This document shows, in pieces, positions 1 to 5,400 of a DNA stretch of 5,858 bases. Both the position numbers and the translations under genes were made by a program. The notes under the pieces are model-generated. The model saw nothing but the letters and a program-made list of their open reading frames with translations. It ran no database searches and had not been told where the DNA came from. Origin of the DNA: an uncultured Oscillospiraceae bacterium (GTDB taxonomy: Bacteria; Bacillota_A; Clostridia; Oscillospirales; Oscillospiraceae); contig CAKTGD010000105.1 of NCBI GenBank assembly GCA_934561335.1, positions 1 to 5,858 on the forward strand. The letters run 5' to 3'. Position 1 is the first letter of the stretch; each line of letters starts with the position of its first letter.

Positions 1-25
1 TACCGAGAACCGCTTGAATCATCAT
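1..25 (-). CDS. 5' end of an unidentified gene (partial, runs off left edge)
   Basis: Only eight codons are visible, reading MMIQAVLG from the ATG at 25-23. A GGAGG at 39-35 lies 9 nt upstream, which is a good ribosome-binding site for the first Met (12 nt for the second). The start lies inside the 3' part of the preceding cysteine-rich small gene in another frame, so the two are probably translationally coupled. The opening resembles, from memory only, ArdA-type antirestriction or similar accessory proteins of clostridial conjugative elements. Eight residues are far too few to assign a function. Confidence 0.5.
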
Positions 26-233
26 TTGTGTTTTCCTCCAATCCGTTGATTTTGTTCATTCTGGTCCGCAGGCAGGTTCCGTCCGCACCCCAGCAGAGAA
101 AACCGTGGCGTGGGTAGGGGCAGCCGTCACACTCCGGGGAGCGGCTGCAAACAGGCGCCGGCAGCGGCTCCTGCTGAAAGCCGGGGAAGTACGGAAGAAT
201 GAGCCTGAAGTGGATCGTGCCATGAATTTTCAT
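1..233 (-). CDS. small cysteine-rich hypothetical protein (partial)
   Basis: An open frame runs from the tandem ATG ATG at 236-231 to the window edge (77-78 residues) without a stop. The last two bases are TA, so a stop may come at the very next base. AGGAGG at 246-241 lies 4 nt from the first ATG and 7 nt from the second, so the second (MKIHG...) is preferred. The N-terminal third is hydrophobic and aromatic (HFRLILPYFPGF). It is followed by five cysteines with spacing C-x5-C-x2-C-x8-C-x6-C, including ECDGCPY and FLCWG, which suggests a small metal-binding or disulfide knot. The C-terminus is polar and overlaps the start of the next gene. It lies 56 nt downstream of the 225-aa gene, separated by a hairpin. 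No family is recognised. The context is that of small accessory genes in clostridial mobile elements. Confidence 0.5.
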   Translation of the reverse strand, partial: MKIHGTIHFRLILPYFPGFQQEPLPAPVCSRSPECDGCPYPRHGFLCWGADGTCLRTRMNKINGLEENTNDDSSGSR

Positions 234-249
234 CATTTTTCCTCCTCGT

Positions 250-282
250 AAAATAAAAAGGCCGAGCAAAAATGCTCGGCCT
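250..282 (-). terminator. intergenic hairpin with T-rich tail
   Basis: GGCCGAGC (260-267) pairs with GCTCGGCC (274-281) around a 6-nt loop; a further A-T pair (259/282) extends the stem to 9 bp. Read on the minus strand it is followed by TTTTTATTTTA, the layout of an intrinsic terminator. It lies 11 nt past the stop of the 225-aa gene and just before the ribosome-binding site of the next small gene. It may therefore act as a partial terminator, attenuator or mRNA 3'-end stabiliser. Confidence 0.7.
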
Positions 283-292
283 GCGTGGATAC

Positions 293-970
293 TTATTTCA
301 TTGTCATGCCGCTCTGTTCCGGCGCGTCCCGCTGCCGCGGAGCATCCGCGGGCAGCAGTCCACTGACCTGTTCCATCAGCTCCGCCAGTTCCTGATCCCG
401 TCCGAAAGAAAGGCTTTCATCCTGCTCGCGGACGAACGCCAGCGCGCGGTAGATCTCCGCAAGCTGCTCCGGCTCGAAAAGGGCGCCTTTTTGAACAAGC
501 CCGCCGCGCATGGTGAAGTCCCGCTTGGCGGCATCGTAGTCATCCTGGAAATAATGTCCGTGATGGACGCCCTCTCGGTCATAGTCCCACTCCCAAGTCA
601 CAAATTGGACGCCCCGCTCGGTGGGGTGGCCCGCCAGCACTGCGTCACCAAAGTCCGCGAGGACACGGTAGTCGCCATCCAGTCCGCTGGCTTTGAGCCG
701 CGGCGCGGTTTCCAGAATCGCCATGTATTCCGAAGTCATTTTAGCGGTGTCGATCACCGTCTGCAAAGCGTCCTGCGTCCGAATATTGTCCACGTTCTCC
801 TGCCGGTACAACACGCTGCCCTTGCCGGATACGCGGCAGAGACGCCCTTTTTCCCAGCAGACGGGCAGGTGGTGATCCTCAATCGGCTCCACCGTGAAAC
901 CGTTCTGCCGCAGCCGGGTGGCGGTTTCTTCAAGGTAACGGAGCTGCGTGGTTTCGTTCTGATCGTTCAT
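293..970 (-). CDS. hypothetical protein of a mobile-element type gene cluster (225 aa)
   Basis: The start is the ATG at 970-968, preceded by AGGAGG (984-979) at 8 nt; the stop is TAA at 295-293. The frame stays open upstream to 1174, but that extension crosses a hairpin and has no comparable ribosome-binding site, so it is not counted. The protein begins MNDQNETTQLRYLEETATRL. It is soluble with no signal peptide or membrane segment, mixed alpha/beta in character, and rich in Asp/Glu. Visible blocks are QNGFTVEPIEDHHLPVCWEK (about 30-49), the middle LKASGLDGDYRVLADFGDAV (about 116-135), and FVTWEWDYDREGVHHGHYF. The C-terminus is helical and glutamate-rich. I recognise no catalytic motif or named family. 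From memory it resembles conserved hypothetical proteins carried by clostridial integrative conjugative elements. Short boxes encoding EKGRLC and QKGALF are exact DNA copies of repeats in the upstream non-coding stretch. The opposite-strand open frame (272-1204) is a shadow. Confidence 0.75.
   Translation of the reverse strand: MNDQNETTQLRYLEETATRLRQNGFTVEPIEDHHLPVCWEKGRLCRVSGKGSVLYRQENVDNIRTQDALQTVIDTAKMTSEYMAILETAPRLKASGLDGDYRVLADFGDAVLAGHPTERGVQFVTWEWDYDREGVHHGHYFQDDYDAAKRDFTMRGGLVQKGALFEPEQLAEIYRALAFVREQDESLSFGRDQELAELMEQVSGLLPADAPRQRDAPEQSGMTMK
477..494. repeat. 18-nt direct repeat A, copy 1 (inside the 225-aa gene)
   Basis: The plus-strand sequence aaaagggcgcctttttga occurs here and again exactly at 1075-1092. 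Each copy is itself a small hairpin (aaaagg / cctttt with a GCG loop). This copy encodes the QKGALF segment of the 225-aa protein; the other is in non-coding DNA. Confidence 0.8.
835..852. repeat. 18-nt direct repeat B, copy 1 (inside the 225-aa gene)
   Basis: The plus-strand sequence ggcagagacgcccttttt occurs here and again exactly at 1042-1059. This copy encodes the KGRLC segment of the 225-aa protein; the second copy is in the non-coding DNA just upstream of that gene. Confidence 0.8.
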
Positions 971-991
971 TGTGAAGTCCTCCTCGTAAGC

Positions 992-1027
992 AAAAAAATA
1001 AGCCGGAGCATCCTGAAATGCTCCGGC
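992..1027 (-). terminator. hairpin with T-rich tail upstream of the 225-aa gene
   Basis: GCCGGAGCA (1002-1010) pairs perfectly with TGCTCCGGC (1019-1027) across an 8-nt loop. On the minus strand it is followed by TTATTTTTTTG, as in an intrinsic terminator. It has the same arrangement as the hairpin at 250-282: hairpin, T-rich run, CGAGGAGG, ATG. It lies in the 5' leader of the 225-aa gene, so it could be the terminator of a lost or distant upstream gene, or an attenuator. Confidence 0.65.
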
Positions 1028-1041
1028 CGGGTGATGGATTG

Positions 1042-1059
1042 GGCAGAGACGCCCTTTTT
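1042..1059. repeat. 18-nt direct repeat B, copy 2
   Basis: Exact second copy of the sequence at 835-852, here in non-coding DNA upstream of the 225-aa gene. Confidence 0.8.
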
Positions 1060-1074
1060 GACGTCGGGAAATGA

Positions 1075-1092
1075 AAAAGGGCGCCTTTTTGA
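1075..1092. repeat. 18-nt direct repeat A, copy 2
   Basis: Exact second copy of the sequence at 477-494. With one extra A it forms a 7-bp stem (aaaaagg 1074-1080 / ccttttt 1084-1090) with a GCG loop. Confidence 0.8.
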
Positions 1093-1206
1093 TGGCTTCG
1101 ACGAAACCAACAAACAGACGCCCGAAAGATCGTATAAAATTTTGAGGAAAGATCGCTCTATTTTGCGCCCGCAAAAAGGGCGCTTCTCAGGATTTTGCCT
1201 TTGAAT

Positions 1207-1240
1207 CTGTGAAAAGGGGAGTTCGAATCCCTTCAAACAG
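1207..1240 (+). other. imperfect palindrome resembling a tRNA T-arm
   Basis: CTGT (1207-1210) can pair with ACAG (1237-1240), and AAGGG (1214-1218) with CCCTT (1229-1233), around a centre holding GTTCGAATC, the consensus T-loop of tRNAs. A strict 5-bp T-stem fails at one A-C pair, and no anticodon arm or CCA is present. It is therefore not a working tRNA. It may be a decayed tRNA end or a chance hairpin. Confidence 0.3.
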
Positions 1241-1285
1241 TGGGGGACACCGAAAATATCTATTGGAAAAACTGTGAAATTTTAG

Positions 1286-1353
1286 AAAAACAAAAAGCCA
1301 CACCCATTGGTACTCTAAGCGTTCAGCTTAAAATATCCAGATTGGTGTGGCTT
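1286..1353 (-). terminator. terminator hairpin directly 3' of the tRNA-Arg fragment
   Basis: AAGCCACACC (1295-1304) pairs perfectly with GGTGTGGCTT (1344-1353). The stem continues imperfectly inward (ATTGG / CCAGAT), and a nested hairpin TAAGC/GCTTA sits at 1316-1330. On the minus strand the stem ends in TTTTTGTTTTT, so it is an intrinsic terminator reading leftward. It begins 2 nt after the encoded CCA of the tRNA fragment, as expected for a tRNA's native terminator. This supports the DNA left of 1356 being the original 3' flank of the tRNA gene or a copy of it. Confidence 0.75.
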
Positions 1354-1355
1354 GA

Positions 1356-1400
1356 TGGTACGCCGTGAGGGATTCGAACCCCCGGCCTTCTGGTCCGTAG
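1356..1400 (-). pseudogene. 3' half of tRNA-Arg(ACG), putative att site
   Basis: Read on the minus strand, this 45-nt piece contains, in order, a perfect anticodon loop CTACGGA (1400-1394, anticodon ACG), the 3' anticodon stem CCAGA, and the variable loop AGGCC. A fully paired T-arm follows (GGGGG-TTCGAAT-CCCTC), then acceptor strand ACGGCGT, discriminator A and CCA (1358-1356). Immediately upstream the sequence is ACAAC instead of the required TCTGG, and no ACGCCGT acceptor partner, D-arm or 5' half exists nearby, so it cannot be a functional tRNA. A fragment starting at the anticodon loop and ending at CCA is the standard identity block left at the far end of elements whose tyrosine integrase recombines inside a tRNA gene. 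The element side should be higher coordinates. Small open frames across this region are artefacts. Confidence 0.8.
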
Positions 1401-1410
1401 GTTGTCTCAC

Positions 1411-1450
1411 GCGCAAATCGGAGCTGTTTCGGCTCCGATTTGTGCTTTTT
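1411..1450 (+). terminator. strong hairpin with T5 tail beside the att site
   Basis: GCGCAAATCGGAGC (1411-1424) pairs over 14 positions (one G-T wobble) with GCTCCGATTTGTGC (1432-1445), with a 7-nt loop, followed by TTTTT (1446-1450). The T-tract gives plus-strand polarity. It would block transcription entering the TetR region from the left. It sits 11 nt inside the predicted element side of the tRNA fragment, so it could equally be an integrase-related structure. Confidence 0.7.
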
Positions 1451-1514
1451 ACCACCGTTCGCTCGGCGGATTTTCCGTTGTTTCCGTCCAGACCTGCCCG
1501 CTCCAATTCTATTC

Positions 1515-1532
1515 TGGGTCAAAAGTGGGTCA
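1515..1532. repeat. direct repeat TGGGTCA x2, one helical turn apart
   Basis: TGGGTCA occurs at 1515-1521 and 1526-1532, an 11-nt period that places both on the same face of the helix. Nearby, TTTCCGT is repeated at 1472-1478 and 1481-1487. Short direct repeats a little inside an att core are where arm-type integrase sites or accessory protein sites are found; this role is inference. Confidence 0.4.
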
Positions 1533-1575
1533 GATACAGGGAACATTTTTATAAGCGCGCGGCTGAAAATTTTTC

Positions 1576-1604
1576 TTGTGCAAATGCATGGCACATGGTA
1601 TTAT
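1576..1604 (+). promoter_or_regulatory. candidate promoter for the TetR gene
   Basis: TTGTGC (1576-1581) and TATTAT (1599-1604) are spaced by 17 nt, a good fit to a vegetative -35/-10 pair. Transcription would start near 1611, about 20 nt before the AAGGAGG of the TetR gene. Confidence 0.6.
1577..1595. promoter_or_regulatory. candidate TetR operator within the promoter
   Basis: TGTGC (1577-1581) and GCACA (1591-1595) form an inverted repeat with a 9-nt centre, 19 nt overall. It lies in the -35 and spacer of the candidate promoter. Size and placement suit autorepression by the adjacent TetR-family protein. The assignment rests on position and symmetry only. Confidence 0.4.
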
Positions 1605-1644
1605 AAAAGTGCAATCGCAAGAAAAGTTGTAAGGAGGCGGTGAT

Positions 1645-2334
1645 TTGCCGAAGGGAAAACTGTTAAACGGCCTTATAACGCAGCAGAAAGTCCTGCGGGC
1701 CGCGGTGGCTCTGTTTTTGGAAAAGGGCTACACGAAAACCACCACCGGCGAGATCGCAAAGGCGGCGGGCATCGGACAGAGCTCGTTCTTCCATGTTTTT
1801 CCCAGTAAGGAGGCGCTGCTGCTGGAGCTGGTAAAGCGGATGTTCAGCGGGCAATTCGCTCTGGCGGGACAGCACAGCGGGGAACAAGACCCTGTACTCC
1901 TGTACGCCGTGGAAACGGCCCTCCAGCTCCACATCGCCGAGCTGACCGAGCCGCTGCGGGAGCTGTATGTGATGGCATACTCTCTGCCCTCCATCGCGGC
2001 GTATCTTTACAAAAGCACAACGAAACGGCTGCAAGTCATCTTCGGGCCTTATCTGCCGGAGGCGCAGCCCAAGGACTTCTACGAAATGGAGATCGCGTCC
2101 GCCAGTATCATGCGGGGCTTCATGTCGGTTCCCTGCGACGTGTATTTCACGATGGAGGCCAAGATCTCCCGCTTTCTGGACTGCTCGTTGAAGCTCTATG
2201 ACGTACCGAAGGAGAAGCGGGCGGCGATCACGGCGGCAGTTTTGCAGATGGACCTTCACACAATGGCTTTGGGCATCATCCAAAAGACCGTCCAGCAGGC
2301 GGAAAAGGGCTTTGAAGCCCTGACGGAAAAATAA
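1645..2334 (+). CDS. TetR/AcrR-family transcriptional regulator
   Basis: The 229-aa product starts at a TTG: AAGGAGG (1631-1637) lies 7 nt upstream and there is no in-frame ATG or GTG at a suitable distance. The stop is TAA at 2332-2334. Residues about 12-60 form the TetR N-terminal DNA-binding domain. They comprise helix 1 [18 protein letters not shown], then [18 protein letters not shown] as the helix-turn-helix (the common consensus is ...GVSKGTLYHYF), then [15 protein letters not shown] leading into the core. Residues about 70-229 are the helical ligand-binding and dimerisation domain, which shows no recognisable specificity. Proteins of this family bind DNA as dimers and release it on binding a small ligand; most are repressors. 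An inverted repeat lies in its own promoter and paired palindromes follow the gene. The large surface-protein gene starts 74 nt downstream on the same strand, so it may be co-transcribed or co-regulated. Its ligand cannot be told. Confidence 0.92.
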   Translation: MPKGKLLNGLITQQKVLRAAVALFLEKGYTKTTTGEIAKAAGIGQSSFFHVFPSKEALLLELVKRMFSGQFALAGQHSGEQDPVLLYAVETALQLHIAELTEPLRELYVMAYSLPSIAAYLYKSTTKRLQVIFGPYLPEAQPKDFYEMEIASASIMRGFMSVPCDVYFTMEAKISRFLDCSLKLYDVPKEKRAAITAAVLQMDLHTMALGIIQKTVQQAEKGFEALTEK

Positions 2335-2342
2335 TTTTTGGG

Positions 2343-2380
2343 CAAGGGGATATCCCCTTGGTGCATCCTTTGGATGTACC
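2343..2380. promoter_or_regulatory. two abutting palindromes between TetR and the surface-protein gene
   Basis: CAAGGGGATATCCCCTTG (2343-2360) is a perfect 18-nt palindrome. It shares its last G with a second hairpin, GGTGCATCC (2360-2368) / GGATGTACC (2372-2380), 9 bp with one G-T wobble and a TTT loop. No T-tract follows, so a plain intrinsic terminator is unlikely. They could be an operator, an mRNA-processing or stabilising structure, or a weak terminator. The ribosome-binding site GGAGGG (2397-2402) of the next gene follows 16 nt later. Confidence 0.6.
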
Positions 2381-2408
2381 ATACCACTTTCATCATGGAG
2401 GGATCACG

Positions 2409-2480
2409 ATGAAGAAACGATTATTCGGCGTCCTAATGGCGCTGACGCTGTGTTTTGCCTTGTGCGTGAATGCGAGCGCG
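2409..2480 (+). other. signal peptide
   Basis: [20 protein letters not shown] followed by NASA: a basic n-region (KKR), a hydrophobic core of about 14 residues, and a small-residue c-region ending A-S-A. This gives a type I signal peptidase site after residue 24. Two Cys in the core do not form a lipobox (no L-x-[AG]-C at the cut). Confidence 0.9.
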
Positions 2481-5400
2481 ATGGAGATTTTCGTGGAAAC
2501 GCCGGATAACAAGACGCTTACGCTTGAAGTGGAGTCTGGCGACAGCATTGATGATGTGAAGCAGATAAATCAGAATACAGAAGGCACCCCGCCCCATCAG
2601 CAACGGCTCATTTTGGCTGGCAAGGAGCTGGAGGATGGCCACACGCTGGCGGATTACAACATCCAAAAGGAATCTACCCCCCAACTGACGCCGCGGAGCA
2701 CCGGCGCCAAAGAGACAACGGAGCCTGGCGACATTCGCGAGGCGCTGAATACAGGCGGCAACATCAAGCTGATGAATGACATCAACTTTCCCAGCGTTAT
2801 GGACGTTGGCTTCAACCTCACTATCGACCTGAACGGCCATGTGCTGACGATACCCAAAAGCATCTGCGTCAACTCAGGCGTGCACCTGACCATCATCGAC
2901 AGTAGCCCCTCCGCGGAGCATAAGTTTACGCCCAACGCCGACGGTTTGTGGGTGTTAGACGAGATCAACGGTACAGAGACGGTCCATGGCGGCGTCATCA
3001 CCGGCGGCACGGGAACGCAGAACGTTCACGGTACTGCTTATGACGGCGGCGGTGTGCACATAGCCCCCAGCGGTAAGCTGACTATGAACGGCGGCAGCAT
3101 TGTCGGCTGCTCTGCCAGCAGCAGCGGAGGCAGGGGCGGCGGGGTCTACATTGGCACTAATTACAACCCTACCGATCCCAAATCGGGTGAGTTTATCATG
3201 AATGGCGGCAGCATTATCGGCTGTACCGCAGGCTTCGGCGGCGGTGTGGCGGTCGATCCATTGGGTAAGTTCACGATGAATCCCGGTTCTGAGATTCGCA
3301 GCTGCACCGCACAGTATAGCGGCGGTGGTGGGGTTCACATTAACAGTATGGTGGTCGATGGACCTGGTAAATTCATCTTAGCTGGCGGAACGATCCGTGC
3401 GTGTAAAGCTGTCGCCTCCATGTACGGTCGCGGCGGTGGTGTTTACAACAGCGGAGAGTTTGTCATGGAGGTCGGCACAATACAGGGATGCTCTGCCTCT
3501 TGTGACAATAATGCTTCGGGCGGAGTACTCAATGAAGCTCGGTGTCCGTTCACTATGAGCGGCGGAAGCATTGAGGACAATGTTGAAAACAGCGGTACTA
3601 TGTACGCTGATGGCGGCGGAATTACTGGCAATGTGACGAATGGCACCAATAGTGGTTGGGGTAAAATCACCGGCAATAATGGAGCTACCGGCGAAACCAG
3701 CTTTGAAGGCCCGGTGACCAACAGTAGCAGCGGCACGATCGAAAAAGGTATATTCAATGGCGAGGTCATCAACAACGGAACCATCACCGGCGGGAAGTTT
3801 AACGGCGGTGTGACGGGCAGCGGTACGATCTCACGGGAGAGGGAAGTTTCCAATGATGCGGATTTCTTGGCGGCGCTGGCGGACTCGAACGTCACGACGA
3901 TCAAGCTGAAGAGTGGTATCACGGTCAATGCAACGGAAAATGTCAAAGAGCTGACCATTGACCGGCCGATCACGCTGGTAAATAGTAGCCGCGCTCCCCT
4001 ACATCTCAATCTTCCTCTGACCATCGCGAAAGACGGGGCGCTGACGCTGGATGGTCTGAAAGATGTCGTGAGCCTCAATCCTTACAAAGGCATGGTGGTC
4101 AACGGCAGCCTGACCGTGGGCGCGGGCTGCGGTGTGCTCTTCGAAGGCGAAAACGCTTCCCTGGTGATCAATGAGGGCGGTACCGTAACGACCCAGCCCG
4201 CTGGCGAAAACACAATTTCCGGCCAGCTGTCGTTGGGAAAGAATGCTGCGCTGACGGTGGACGGCGCACTGGTCAACAACGGCAGGCTTTCCGTCTCCGA
4301 CATGGCAAACCTGAAAAAGGCGGCGAGCATCGGCGGCGACCTGACTCTGGACAGCATGACCATCACGGAGGATTATACCCTGGATATGAAAGGTTGTACG
4401 CTGACCATTGGCCACATTACCTTTCTCGATGCGAACTTGACTGTGAGAAACGCCAGCAAGGTGGATGCCACCGGTGTCACGATCTCCGGCGGAAGCTATT
4501 ACTGCCCAGTGACTGTCGGAAATGCTGAGGGTGAAATCACCGGCGGCAGCTTCTACGGGCCGGTCACAGTCGAAAGTATCAGCGGCGGGACTCCCGCTTA
4601 TATTTCCGGCGGCACGTTCTACGACGGAATCTCGGGAATGTATATGATCAGCGGCGGCACGTTCTACAACGGCAGCTTCCAGGAAGGCTTCGGCCTGCCG
4701 GAAGCAGTAGGTATCGAAAGCGGTTGCAAGGTGATGACCTATAAGAACGGCGAGGATGTCTACGCCGTCCAGGTGGTGAACGTCAAGTCCGGCGCACCGG
4801 ATACACCCGTCAAGTCCGGCTACACCTTTGCAGGCTGGTATCTTGGTGAGAGCAGGTTTAACTTCGATACTGCAATAACGGAAAATATCACCCTGACGGC
4901 CAAGTGGACGGTCGATCAGTACACCATCACCTATGACCTGAACGGCGGCACGGCAGAGGGCAACCCCGACACCTACACCGTCGAGACGGATACCTTTACC
5001 CTCAAGAATCCCACACGCCCCGGCTACACCTTCACCGGCTGGAGCGGCACGGGTCTGACGGGTGAGAATAATATGACCGTCACCACCCCGAAGGGCAGCA
5101 CCGGCGAGCGCAGCTATACGGCACACTGGCGCTACAATGGCGGCAGCTCCGGCGGCTCATCGAGTTACCCCATCACCATCCCCGGCAAGACCGAAAACGG
5201 CAGCGTGACCGTCAGCCCGCGTTCTGCGGAAAAGGGCGATACTGTGACCATCACGGTGAAGCCCGACAGCGGTTATCAGTTGGATGACCTCGCCGTGACC
5301 GACAAAAACGGTAAGGAACTGAAGCTGACTGATAAGGGCAACGGCAAATATACCTTCACTATGCCGTCCGGCAAGGTCAAGATCAACGCCACTTTTACCA

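Larger units (their letters stand above)
1028..1285. other. non-coding stretch with short GC/poly-T repeats
   Basis: No convincing gene is seen here. The minus-strand frames lack ribosome-binding sites and protein-like composition. The stretch holds repeat B copy 2 (1042-1059), repeat A copy 2 (1075-1092), and a hairpin GCGCCC/GGGCGC (1165-1170 and 1178-1183, loop containing AAAAA). It also holds a 9-nt direct repeat gaaagatcg (1124-1132 and 1147-1155). A tRNA T-arm-like imperfect palindrome lies at 1207-1240. It probably is the leader and promoter region of the minus-strand cluster and/or one end of an element. No promoter could be chosen with confidence. Confidence 0.5.

Noticed and set aside
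272..1204. Long plus-strand open frame (310 aa) opposite the 225-aa gene
   Set aside because: It has no ribosome-binding site, an unnatural composition, and starts inside a terminator hairpin. The minus-strand frame has a good RBS and protein-like sequence.
971..1236. N-terminal extension of the 225-aa protein to 1174 and a separate 89-aa minus frame
   Set aside because: Both cross a 9-bp hairpin and the Shine-Dalgarno of the 970 start, and read through repeat-rich DNA without a plausible start signal.
1356..1440. Complete tRNA-Arg gene
   Set aside because: The 5' anticodon stem does not pair, and no D-arm or matching acceptor strand is present upstream.
1315..1643. Several small open frames on both strands (for example with GFEPPAFWSVGC)
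   Set aside because: They are translations of the tRNA-Arg fragment and adjoining hairpins, a common spurious annotation.
1663..2382. Minus-strand 239-aa frame opposite the TetR gene
   Set aside because: The plus-strand frame encodes a clear helix-turn-helix regulator with RBS and promoter; the opposite frame is a GC-driven shadow.
2409..2480. Lipoprotein signal
   Set aside because: The Cys residues lie within the hydrophobic core and no lipobox precedes a mature Cys; a type I cut after A-S-A fits better.
3042..3638. CRISPR or DNA-level tandem repeat
   Set aside because: The periodicity is at protein level (beta-helix rungs) with diverged DNA and variable unit length; there are no identical repeats with spacers.
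2433..5126. Minus-strand frames of 94-375 aa opposite the surface-protein gene
   Set aside because: They are shadows of one continuous 1150-codon plus-strand frame with recognisable domains. They lack RBSs and overlap one another in conflicting frames.
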